Assembly: GCA_949775045.1 (NCBI GenBank)
Contig: OX459103.1
Span: 827,501-891,500, forward strand
Direction of reading: 5' to 3'
DNA from: Metridium senile
Lineage: Eukaryota; Cnidaria; Anthozoa; Actiniaria; Metridiidae
DNA length: 64,000 nt
This document shows, piece after piece, positions 11,601-22,500 of the stretch. The position numbers and the translations under genes are program-made. The notes beneath the pieces were generated by a model that saw only the letters and a list, made by a program, of their open reading frames with translations, was not told the origin of the DNA and did not search any database. How positions within the stretch are numbered: the stretch's first letter is position 1; each line of letters begins with the position of its first letter.

Positions 11601-12055
11601 ACTCTTTATTACAGACACTTAGAATGCCTTATAATTGTTATGGTGTTTAGGCAGCAAATTGCAAAAATCAGCTCAGTATACATTACTGCTACTGACAATG
11701 TTTTAATAGTAACATCGTAATGCTGACTGCCTTGGGTTTTTTTTAGGAAGCGGTGGCGGTGGCGGTGGTGGTGGCGGCGGTGGCGGAGGTGGCGGAGGAG
11801 GAGGAGGAGCAGGTAGGAAGAAATGAACTTATATCATCGTTCATGCAGTTACCGTAGCAGCTATTGCTTTTTACCATATGTATTCAATAAAAACTAATAC
11901 ATACAATGTACCATAATAATACATACAATGTACCATATGCATATTCTATTCCAGGATGTGTGGACCAAATGCCAGTTCCATGTCCAGGATGGGCAAGCAT
12001 GTGTAGCCATGCAGTCATCAAGCAATATTGCAAAAAGACTTGCAACCAGTGCTAA
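8620..12055 (+). CDS. Gene 2: secreted S1 serine protease with glycine linker and ShK domain
   Basis: Exons 8620-8674, 9128-9325, 9418-9624, 10521-10835, 11747-11812 and 11955-12055; total 942 nt, 313 aa, every intron in phase 1. Residues 1-17 or so form a hydrophobic signal peptide. A short propeptide starting with Cys20-Gly ends at Arg28/Val29 (VVNG, zymogen activation). The triad is His69 (TAAHC), Asp118 (NDVALL) and Ser211 (GDSGGP). Residues 260-280 are a glycine linker and 282-313 an ShK module with six cysteines, the last being the final residue. Position 189 is Gly, 216 Gly and 226 Thr, which points to chymotrypsin/elastase-like rather than trypsin-like choice of substrate. The stop codon sits one base before the last donor, so a 3'UTR exon starts at 12485. 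Of the two adjacent ATGs I used the first. Gene 1 is its closest relative here. Physiological substrate unknown. Confidence 0.95.
9668..10290 (+). repeat. Degenerate GTTATC/GTTATTG low-complexity stretch
   Basis: About 600 bp of short imperfect units such as GTTATCGTTATTGTGATC in the third intron of gene 2. No gene is seen in it. Confidence 0.9.
10320..10483. mobile_element. Repeat R1, small foldback copy
   Basis: Begins ATAGGTAATATAACG and ends with the reverse complement of the same segment (ATATTGCCTAT). The arms carry the GACTTA/AAGTTAAGTCAACAT and CACCGT motifs typical of R1. It lies in the intron just before the catalytic-serine exon of gene 2. Confidence 0.85.
10972..11242. mobile_element. 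Repeat R1, with duplicated right part
   Basis: R1 arm followed by two copies of the segment TTACCTATCGTTTATATCAA..CGACGCAGCCTATACTAG (about 11090 and 11183). It lies in intron 4 of gene 2. Confidence 0.85.
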
Positions 12056-12177
12056 GGTATCCTCGCAAAAATCGGATTATTTACGTAACAGCTTTTATAC
12101 AACTACTTTGGTCAAAGAAGGACAATTGAAAAATGATAAGATATTCCAAGAGTGAAAGGAATTTATAGATGAATTAG

Positions 12178-12397
12178 CCTGCGTAGCAAGCATTTCATTT
12201 GGGGGGAACTGGAAAAAGTTGTTTTGGGATAGCTATGTTATCGATATGACCGCTCGAAACCTAAGACGAAAGTTAAAAAAACGAAGTACTCGTCCTAAGT
12301 TTCGCGCGACCAAATTGGTAACATAGCTATCCCAAAACAACCCAAAACAACTTTCTCCCGTTCCCCCCAAAATGAAACGCTTGTTAGGCAGGCTTTA
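12178..12397. mobile_element. Foldback MITE in the gene 2 3'UTR intron
   Basis: Inverted arms: GCCTGCGTAGCAAGC at the left and GCTTGTTAGGCAGGC at the right, with longer inner arms such as TAGCTATGTTA..TAACATAGCTA. It is about 220 bp with no open frame. Confidence 0.85.
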
Positions 12398-12530
12398 GAT
12401 GAATCGACAAATTATTTTCCAATACTAGGACAAACATAGATGAAAACAACTAAATGTAACTTTTCTATTTGTTTTTTCTTTCAGGATTGAAATGTTGACC
12501 GTTAATTATTTCATGCAAGAATGAAAAAGA

Positions 12531-12536
12531 AATAAA
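12531..12536 (+). terminator. Poly(A) signal of gene 2
   Basis: AATAAA inside the terminal non-coding exon that starts at 12485, after the CAG acceptor at 12482-12484. It is followed by a T-rich stretch. Confidence 0.8.
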
Positions 12537-12680
12537 AGACTTTGATTCAAGTGGTTTTTTTTTTGTCTTTATGTATTCACACAGTCTTTACTTCATAGAT
12601 TCTTACATTAACGTAACAGGTAGAATTAGAACGTTATCTGAGAATGAAAATAAATTCAAAAATATAAGGCATAGAAACTT

Positions 12681-12856
12681 TTATACACCTATATATTAAT
12701 TGCAAGAACGTAGTCGAGTCCTGACTTTTGTAAGTTAGTGGGAAAGGAATTAATTAAAATTAAGACAAAAGAAGATCACTCAAGCTGAACTCTTTCTTTT
12801 GTTATTAGATTACTAATGTTCTTTGAGACAGCATTCTTGCAATTTAATAGGTGTAT
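12681..12856. mobile_element. MITE with TACACCTA..TAGGTGTA ends
   Basis: Left end TATACACCTA..AATTGCAAGAACG, right end CATTCTTGCAATTTAATAGGTGTA. Relatives sit at 26521-26684 and 41298-41466, and a truncated one is inside each 1062-bp unit of the SEA gene (from about 52370). Confidence 0.85.
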
Positions 12857-14350
12857 CCATCTTATCGAAGACTTGAAATCTTGACATTCGCTGAGCCGTT
12901 TGAAGTCCGCAAATAAGCTCAGGATAATCCTTTAAGTATATGCAATGATCCATTTTAGATTTTTTGTTCATTTTCATGGCATAGAAAAATGCAAACCCAT
13001 TTTATCGAAAGATTAACACTAATTTTGGCATCCGGCTTAGTGCGCGAATTAGTGCACTTCACTTCTAAAACTCATGAATAATTAATGAAGAAAAAACAAA
13101 GACAAAATCACTAGCGTGAAGGAGTTTGAAATCTGATATAACACTTGCATAAAATTATGCCAACTTCGCTTTGAATTTCTCCAATAATTATCCAATATAT
13201 GTAGATGAGGCATGATCGTCCGGGGTGGTGTAGTCTTGAGAAAGACTGATGGTGTTGATGTCTGACGTTTCGACAACCTAACCGGCTTAGAACAAAAGCC
13301 ACTTAACCATTGCATAACACTACCGGCTTCCTACAATAGACTCATTAACGACTTCAAGCTTTCCGCTAACACAATGACTAACACCTACCCACGCATCAAC
13401 AACAACATTACCGACGAACCAGACACATAAATAACACCGCTGTCTTTTCATTTTCTTTACTCTGAAGATGACTTCCGCTCAGGTTGTCGAAACGTCAGAC
13501 ATCAACACCATCAGTCTTTCTCAAGACTACACCACCCCGGACGATCATGCCTCATCTACATCGATTACACCTGGGATCAGACCATTCACTCTTATTAATT
13601 ATCCAATAATTTGAAAAGTAATATCCAACACTCGAAAGAGTGATTCATCAGGTTTTCAAACACCGAAAAATGGGTTGAAAAAACGAGGCGCACTCTTTCT
13701 CGTGCATTTTGATATATTACTCAACTATGTAGAAACATGAAATACAAAAGGATACAACTTTGCTTGACAATGTCTTTGATCATGCAGTAATGGCCGACTG
13801 TTACACATTAGCAATTTGATTGTCTTTCATTGAAATGGTCAGTTTAACAATGGAATAGGCATGAATATTGCAATGACGGAATAATTCATATCTTTCATGC
13901 ACCATATATAATAGAGCGCTAACACTATATCCATGAAATAAAATCAAATTGCTATTGTGTAATAGTTCTTATTTAGTGACTATATCAAAGACAAATAAAG
14001 TTATAATGAGGTATTGTTTCTTTTTGTAGTTGATGTTTCTCGTTGAGTGAAAGTGATCACTAAATAGAAACTATTAGTTAATAACTATTTAATTTGTTTT
14101 TATTTCATGTATTTAGTGTTTTCGCACTATACAATCTAATCTCCGGGGGCCAGTTAACACCCCGCCTCCTTACCCTTCTGCTTTAAAACCCGTTTGCATC
14201 AACGGTGATAGGTCAGTTATCCCTCGTGGGATTAGCTCAAGCTAATTCACTTTATGCAATTAATAGAACAATTACTTTTAAACATTCTTCAGTTATAGAA
14301 ATAAGTAATCTGTAATTGTGAATCAGAAAGCATGCATGCATGGCAACCTC
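12857..14350. other. Intergenic between genes 2 and 3, repeats only
   Basis: No gene is seen. 13205-13592 holds two facing copies of R2 (minus-like at 13205-13300, plus at 13455-13592), forming a long imperfect palindrome around a short spacer. About 13960-14110 has a smaller inverted structure around ATAGTTCTTATTTAGTGA.. and its complement near 14060-14080. Confidence 0.6.
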
Positions 14351-14356
14351 TATAAA
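14351..14356 (+). promoter_or_regulatory. TATA box of gene 3
   Basis: TATAAA 54 bp upstream of the ATG at 14405. With transcription starting about 30 bp downstream, the ATG at 14405 is the first in the message, which favours it over the in-frame ATGs at 14318 and 14357. Confidence 0.6.
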
Positions 14357-14404
14357 ATGGTAGAGATTCAGTTCAAAGTTAACTTTAAGTGCTGTCCGTA
14401 CAAA

Positions 14405-17400
14405 ATGGAGTGGTCTAATATCATCCTCATGGTTTTTGTCCTCAATACTTTAGCTGTACAGTTTGTCATTCAAGCTGCGATGGAACTGGAGTCTAAAGGT
14501 TAGTGTGATTGTCTTCAATATTGAGCAAATTAAATATATATGGCTGAAATCTATTTTAAATGGAAACTAGCGAGGAAACTAGTATAGACTGCATCCGTGT
14601 TGATATATACGATAGGCAATAGAATGAAATTTGCAACACCGCAAAAAATGTTAACTTAACTTTACTAAATAGAAACTAGCGAGTGAACTAGTATAGGCTG
14701 CGTCGGTGTTTGATGTAAACGATAGGAAGTAGAATGAAATGTGTAACACCGTAACTTAACTATTTTAAAGTGGGTTTAATTGAGGTAGAGTAACTGTGCA
14801 AAGTCTTAAAGCAGCGGTTTTTAAGAACGATGTAGTAGACACAATAATAGATTCTACTATGAAGAAGCACATTCTACTATACAGCAATAGAGCTGAGACT
14901 TGAGAAAATGACCATTTAGGCCTTGAGTTTAGGACAGCATGGTCTAGCTTTGCCTAACATAGTCTTCCTTATACGGTGGACAAGTTTGTATGATTTACCG
15001 TTTTTGAAATATCGATGCTTTCGTCAAGCTAGTTTAGCACTTGTCTATAAAAATCACTGCATTCCAAAATTTCGCTTTTTTATCTTACAGGACAAGAACC
15101 GTATAAGCGTGTAGTCAATGGGAACGCCGCTGACCGTCATGAATGGCCGTGGCAAGTTTCCATTGAAAAAAACAATCGACATATTTGTGGAGGATCTCTC
15201 GTTAAAAAGGACTGGGTTCTAACAGCGGCGCATTGCATTGAAGAAGATGCTGATATACAACAGTACACAGTTATTGTAGGTAAGCGGTTAGAGACCGATA
15301 GAGACCTTTTAACACCTTGCGGGACAGTTATTCACGTGTTGCAAGCTACAATCATGTGCAAAATTGTTGTCACATTTTTTAAGAGCGTTTTTGTTTGAGT
15401 TTTAAAAAAATAACAAAATGTATCAATTTGATTTGCAAACCCCCTTCCCCCCTGAGCAATGTTGATTGGTCTTTCAAATGACAACCGTTTCGCATTCCCA
15501 AACTCAACATCGATACGGGGGAGAGGGAGAAACGGAAAAATGATGTTGAATTGAACAAAAGTACCACCATTCACGGTGATGGTTTTCTTTTGTCAAGACC
15601 ACCAGCATGGCTGCCGTCTCTTTTGTTCAATTAACTCTCCTGGGAATGACTCACTTTTCTTTTTTGCTCTAACAATAGACCTCTTTACCTTCTTTGTTTG
15701 TTGTCCCATTTCAGATCACGTGATGCTACCCTTGGGAATTGTTTATTTCACATGTAAATGATATAACACGCTCATCATAAAAGAATAATTATCAAGGGAA
15801 TAACACGTGGTCCATGGGTAAAATGGGCAATTTGCATACGGGGTACAGAGGTCTATTACGTAACTGAAGGTTTCTTTTTTTCAAGGTGCACATGTTCGAA
15901 GTGGGTCTACTGTTTTCCAAGAACGATTAGCCATCTCAAACATTCTTCGTCACAAGGAATACAGCATGTTCACATTTACTAACGATGTTGCCTTGTTCCA
16001 ACTTGAGAAAGCCGTTAATATAAGTGAAGGAGTACAACTCATTGACTTACCAACACAAGAGCAGAGAGTACAGGTTGGGACAAAGTGCTACATAACAGGT
16101 AAGTCCTAAAACTATTCCTACTCCACCCATTCAAGATGCAGTATGCAGGATGCAGCCCCTGAAAATGTTCTTTTATGTGTGGCTAAAACTATATTCACCC
16201 CTCTCCTTGAAAGGACAATTTGTGTTATCACCATGACACTTTAATTTACAGATGAAGGTAAAACTATCCCTACCCCTACCCCCTCATGAAATGATGGAGT
16301 ATTTCGAAATAAATCACATAGGAGAGAGAGAACTATCCCTTCTGGTACCCCCTCAGGAAATTGAAAGGGGCTGAGTCCCTTGAATTTTACAATTACAGAT
16401 AAGAGGTAAAATTGTTTTACTTAGTAAAATTATGAGACTCCTTAAACTTTGTACATATTTAAAGTGAGAACTAAAACCAACTCTATCTTGACACCCTCAG
16501 AACCCTCGACACCATATCGCAGATGTAGAATATAATGTTCAATAATAATTGTTGTTACTTTTAGGATGGGGGCGAAATGAGCACGGGGTTTTAATGAACC
16601 ATCTTCAAGAAGCTGAATTAAAAATCGACGATTTCAACTCCTGCAATAACAAAATGAAGGGAATAAAGAGAATTGATGAAGACTCCATGCTGTGTGCTAT
16701 TGGTGAAGACCAAGGGGGCTGCAGGGGGGATAGTGGTGGTCCCCTGGCCTGCTTAGAGGGTAGTCGATGGATACTAAGGGGCGTGGTTAGTTGGGGCCAT
16801 CGGTGTTTGCCTGATTTCCATACAGTATTTGCACGAGTCAGTAGCTTTGTGCAATGGATCAATACAAATACAGGTCAGTGGAGAAACTTAATTAGCATAT
16901 TGTCACTATTGCTCTGTTGGGTTCTTGGATTGCATTAATTGATTGGATGACTGATTGGTTGGTTGATTAGATGGTTGGTTGATTGATTGATCGATTGATT
17001 GGTCGATTGATTGTTTGGTTGATTGACTGGTCGATTGGTCGATTGATTGTTTGGTTGATTAATTGATTGGTCGATTGATTGTTTGGTTGATTGATTGATT
17101 GGTCGATTGATTGTTTGGTTGATTGATTGGTCGATTGATTGTTTGGTTGATCGATTGATTGTTTGGTTTATTGATTGGTCGATTGATTGTTTGGTTGATT
17201 GGTTGATTGATTGTTTCGTTGATTGGTTGGCTGGTTGATTGATTGATTGATTGATTGATTGGTTAATTGATTGATTGTTTGTTTCTTGAATTGATTGATT
17301 GATTAGTTGATTGATTAGATGGTTAATTTATTGGTTGATTCATCGATTACTTGGTTGGTTGAGTGCTTGATTGGTTTTGATGGCTAATTATCGTTGGTTG

Positions 17401-17812
17401 AATTGGTTGGTTCTATGATTGTTGGGTACAGGATGGTTCTTTGGTTGGTTGGTTGGTCGGCCGGTTGATTGATTGGTTGGTTGGTTGGTTGGTTCTATAA
17501 TTGATTTGTACAGGATGGTTCTTTGATTGGTTGGTTGGTCGGCCGGTTGATTGGTTGGTTGGTTTTATGATTGATTGGTACAGGATGGTTCTTTGATTGG
17601 TTGGATTGTTGGTTGGTTATGGATGGATTTATTATAATTGTTGAATTCATTAACTGACCGGCGTGTACATTGACTGACTGGCGCCAAATAACAACATTTT
17701 TGCCATGATAGTTTGTGAAGACAAGTATTGGTACTGCAGCTTCTACAAATCCCAGTGTGAAAGTTACGATTATATGATAAAGAATTGTAGGGCAACATGC
17801 GAATTTTGTTAA
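14405..17812 (+). CDS. Gene 3: secreted S1 serine protease with ShK domain
   Basis: Exons 14405-14498, 15091-15279, 15886-16098, 16565-16873 and 17712-17812; total 906 nt, 301 aa, all introns phase 1. Residues 1-25 or so are a signal peptide. Activation site is KR38/VVNG. Triad: His79 (TAAHC), Asp128 (NDVALF), Ser222 (GDSGGP). ShK module 270-301, six cysteines, last residue Cys. There is no glycine linker, so the ShK follows the S1 domain directly. Position 189 is Gly (DQGGCRGDSGGP) and 226 is Thr. Odd: the propeptide has no cysteine, and the partner near residue 154 (normally Cys-Leu-Pro, position 122) is Asp-Leu-Pro, so the disulfide that usually ties the propeptide to the protease is absent from both sides. 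The propeptide should be released on activation. A non-coding exon starts at 17994. Confidence 0.94.
14556..14765. mobile_element. Repeat R1 copies in intron 1 of gene 3
   Basis: Two left-part copies (about 14562-14660 and 14669-14756) containing GCGAG..ACTAGTATAG and GAATGAAATTTG. The second is truncated before the foldback. Confidence 0.8.
16930..17590 (+). repeat. GATTGATTGGTT low-complexity array
   Basis: About 660 bp of GATT/GGTT/CGATT units in the last coding intron of gene 3, directly between the S1 and ShK exons. No exon is hidden in it that I can see. A glycine linker exon, present here in genes 2 and 4, is missing. Confidence 0.92.
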
Positions 17813-18054
17813 GGTAATGGTGATAGTTATATGATGATGATAATACGATGATAGTGAACATATTAATGAAAATAACGATGATGTCGATGATCAAAATGAA
17901 GATGATGTGTGATATTGATAATGGTGACGATATGATGATGATTATTATTATTATATCATGATATTAATACATAACCTATGTATTTTTCAATAGGTTCTTC
18001 ACAGAAACAAAGGTTAAATGAAGTTATCAATATCCAAGTGGTCAACAGATGAAA

Positions 18055-18060
18055 AATAAA
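18055..18060 (+). terminator. Poly(A) signal of gene 3
   Basis: AATAAA about 60 nt into the terminal non-coding exon that begins at 17994, after a pyrimidine-rich acceptor. Confidence 0.75.
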
Positions 18061-19519
18061 AATCAGTTAAAATCTAGCTTTCAATTCAAACTCTTTATTC
18101 TTTTTATTTGCCCCTAAGAGAAACAACGAGCATACCAAATACTTTTACCCTTTGTAGCTAAAATAATTTTTCACATTTTGCCTGGAAAAAACACTATTTG
18201 TACGTATACGAAGTTTATTATAGGTATACAAAGTTGATTTATTATAGGGAAGGCTAAAATTATCTTACCCCTCCCCTCAATGGTTGGTGTATACGTAGCC
18301 ACTAGGAAACATTACAGGGGAGGGGTAAAACTTTCCTTATGTATTATGTATATGGTTCAAGTATTCGACAAGTAGTAGGATACACGTAGGATACACGTAG
18401 GATACACGTAGGATACACTATAAGATCCACTATATAAGATCCACTATATAGGATACACTATAGGATACACTATAAGATACACTAGGATACACTAGGATAC
18501 ATAGGATACAGTGGGATACAAGCAGGATACACTAGATATACACAATCTAGCAAGCCTGTTGCCTGCTGTATTTTTTATACCATTTCTCATTAACATCAGT
18601 CCATATTCAGACTTCAAACCGACCTCCATACCGGATGCTACACCACACAAACATATTTACTCTAATAACACCTTATCCAGTCATTAATATAACAAAAACG
18701 ATCAAGATCTGCCGACCGTTTGATGTACAGACAATGTTAGTTCGTTAAATAAATGGCGGCAAGCTTTCATCGACCAGTTAATCAAAATTAACTAAATACA
18801 ATTGTAATCGCGGGTAGCTAGACAGACTGTGTCGGTTTTTCTAGCGAAATTGAAAGGCCAGATTGCAAGAAATAAAGTTTACAGTTGACTGATGAATGAA
18901 TGAATGAATGAATGAATAAATGAATGAATGGATGGATGGATGAGATGAATTAATTGGTGGATGGATGAATTGATGAATGAATAAATGGATGCATGGATAG
19001 ATGGATGAATTATGAATGAATGGATGGATGGATGAATAAATAAATGAATGATCGACTGATCGTATCCACGACATAATGGTTGTATCAGATGCATAAATGA
19101 TTGAATGGTTAATCAAGCACATGAACGGAATGGATGAGATATTTTCAGCAATCATCATCAACATGTTGAATTATGAACATAGAAGCCGACGAGGACTCTC
19201 ACCCACTCTTCTAATTAAGTCAAAATTAAAGTTTACCTGCCAAACCAACAACATCAAACTGTTCATCCAAAACCAACCCCTATATTTAAACTTCTTATTT
19301 ACTCACCGCATTTTCGATTTTGAATTCAACCGGCTATAGTTAGTCCTTTAATTACTGCTACAATGTGTGACCACTCTGTGACAGTTTACTGTTTACCATC
19401 GCAAACATACTAGTTGATCAGCTGGCGAGATTAAGCAAACATTCACCAACTATGAAAGTAAACTATTCCTTACTATGTGAACTTCACTCGAATTTCTGTT
19501 GCCATTCAGCTTGGACGGT
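18061..19519. other. Intergenic between genes 3 and 4
   Basis: No gene is seen. 18362-18545 is a minisatellite of AGGATACACT-like units. 18890-19050 is a GAAT/GATG microsatellite. No clear TATA box is seen before gene 4. Confidence 0.6.
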
Positions 19520-22500
19520 ATGTTTCTCTCTTTAGGGTTCCTAGTAGTGCTGTGTTTTAGATCTATATCTGGTCAAGGTAAGACCTATAAAGTTATTTTT
19601 CTCTGGTTTGTTTTTAGATTTGTTTAAGTTAATTTTAGAAGTTTTAACAACGTCATTGAATAGTCGACTATTGTACGAAAAAGTTAAATCATTGAAACTA
19701 CTATAACGTCGAAAATCACAAGGTAGAAACATAGTTTTAAAGCTCTTTTTCTCTGGTTTGTTTTTATATTTGTTTAACGTTAATTTTAGAAGTTTTAACA
19801 ATGTCATTGAATAGTCGACTATTGTAGAAAAAAGTTAAATTAATGATACCATGCACTACAACTTCGAAACTCGCAAAGTAGAAAATCCAGTTATTGTACA
19901 TGTTATTATAAATAATTTTAATTATAAATGATTTTGGGTACTTAACCTAAGGTACACTGATATGATTGAGAAATATGAAAGTTATCGAATGAGATCTTTT
20001 TGTTAGTCAGAACATCTGGGGCCGGTTATACTAAGGTTGAATAGCGATATCCACCGGATAAATCCTTATCCAGCGGATAAAATCTATAAAAACCTATGCT
20101 TTTATCCGCGGACAACTTTATCCACCCTTCGTACAACCGGCCCCTGTGTCTTAACAAAGATAGTTTATCAATTACTTTCTTTTATTGAAAAGATTATGGA
20201 ATATTTCTGTTTTTACATATAGTTGAAGAAAAAGCCACATAAATAAGAGTAAATATCTCTAAAACAAAAAGGAACTAGCACGTTTTTAGAAATTTGTGTT
20301 CTACTTTTGTTGTAAATATTATTGATTTGAATAATGAATCCTAGTAATATGCGGTAGAACGATAGAACAATTTTTATTGTAAACATACTGCTGCAATAAT
20401 ATTGCAGCTTTTTTAATGTAGACAGTATTAGGGGCTGTTTATATGAAGGCGAGTTGTCCCTGCTAGCCGGGATAACTCTATTGTTTTGAGTCCCCCGGGG
20501 AATACAAAACAAAAGAGTTATCCCGGCTAGCAGGGACAACTCGCCTTCATATAAACAGCCCCTTAGAAAGTTCGTTTTACAGTGACATACTCTACGCCTT
20601 TTACTGCTTTATAACCTAAAGCAGTGACTTCAAATACACTGAGTGTTCACAATAAATCTTATTTCTAATCTATTCGCTCATGGGATGTGAGTTGAAAAAA
20701 GTAACTAAAAAACTCAAAGTGTTCACGTAATGCCTTTTAGAAAGAATGTGTTAAGAATGAAGAAGCTGATTCTAGCTGAAGTAAGTTATTCATTTTTTTA
20801 ACACACAACAAACTTTTAGACAAACTTTGTAAAAACAGGTGTAATATCAGTTGAGATTGTCTTTCAATTCAAAGCAAAGTAGTTCTGTTAAATGAACCCT
20901 ATTCAGTGGTTATATTTTGTTTTCTTTTTTCCAACGACGGAACCAGATATTTAGCATGCATGTTCAGTCGTAGCGTAATGTAGTTTCGGATTTTTTTCAC
21001 GGCTGGGATATGATTTGTTCGTATTATTTAGTTAGCTGTACGTCAATTGATATGTTTTTGACGCCAGTTTTTTATAGCTTTTGTTTCCTTTATTTCATTG
21101 ACGGAGATATTCTGAATGCAAACGTCTAGTCACGGAAAATATCCAAGAAGTTTCAGGTTCTTTTCACCATTTGTTAGGTTAAACTTTGTTTAGTTAGCTG
21201 GTTGTCGATTGATATGTTTTTATGTCAGTTTTGACGTTACGGTATAACTAGGCATTGCAATTACACAATTTTAGTACGTAGTTTTGCATGAATTATATTC
21301 ATTGTATAGTTTAGTTCATGGTACCCTAGGTACCAGAGGTTAATTTCTACTTGCTTTAGCGTTTGTAATTTGACAGTTTGTGAGCACAGACTTACAAATG
21401 ATAAATACAAATACTAGATCAAGAAACCCTCTGGTTTCCAGGGTATTTCTCTACTTACGAACACAGACGTACAAATGATAAATACAAATACTAGATCAAG
21501 AAACCCTCTGGTTTCTAGGACCCCTTCTAGGGTAGGTTGAGAAGTGAACTACATTGAATGGTACAATATGTAGAGTTGTGGGCTAAAATATTTAGTAGTG
21601 AGTGTGAGTGTGATTCTCCCCAATTAGTAGGACACTTGTGTCTGCATGCTAAATACATTGAGACGTTAAGAGGCAGTTCTTGCAGAAATCGTTTGTTATA
21701 TTCTTTAGAATTTGACTACAGCCCGCTGTGTTTTGTGGAATGTACCAGGGCTCTTGAATGTACATATTATTTTTAGGGCGCTGGCCAAGAGGAACGCGGG
21801 CTCTGGGTACAAGATTGATTGTTATACTTAGAAACTAGCGAGTAAACTAGTATAGGCTGCGTCGGTGTTTGATATAAACGATAGGTAATATAATGAAATT
21901 TGTAACACCGTAAAAAATGTTGACTTAACTTTACTGACGTTTCAAGCTTTATTCTATATATTACACAGGTTTATTTATGTATAGTTTATACAGTGTTTTA
22001 GAATTCTAGCAATATAGATTGCTGGACGAAACCAATATCTTTTCAAAGAAACTGGTTCTGATACAATAGTTCAATACAATAATCACCAATTAATATAGTC
22101 AAGTTCCCTGGCCAAGTTCAAGATCACTTCAAAACCGAACAAAAGTCCTATCCAATACGTTCTTTTTCAATACCTATGATAATCTAGATGTAGTAAAAAA
22201 AGGTGATTGTTATACTGATAAGTGTTTGTTATTATCTAGGATGTGGTCAGCGGCCACCTGGGATGAGAGTGATAGGAGGAGAAACCGCTGTCCCTAATTC
22301 ATGGCCATGGCAGATTTCATTAGCATTTTATTCAGCTCATGGTTGTGGAGGGTCTCTGATATCTCCTAAGTGGGTTTTGACTGCAGCCCATTGTGTTAGT
22401 GACTATCCATTCCCTGACATGTACAAAGCTGTTGCAGGTAAGATTATTATCAAATTATATTATCAACAATTATAAAATAATTTAGATAGTACGCGCGCTC

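Noticed and set aside
20213..20539. 108-codon minus-strand frame
   Set aside because: Crosses the palindromic MITE and has no domain or splice context.
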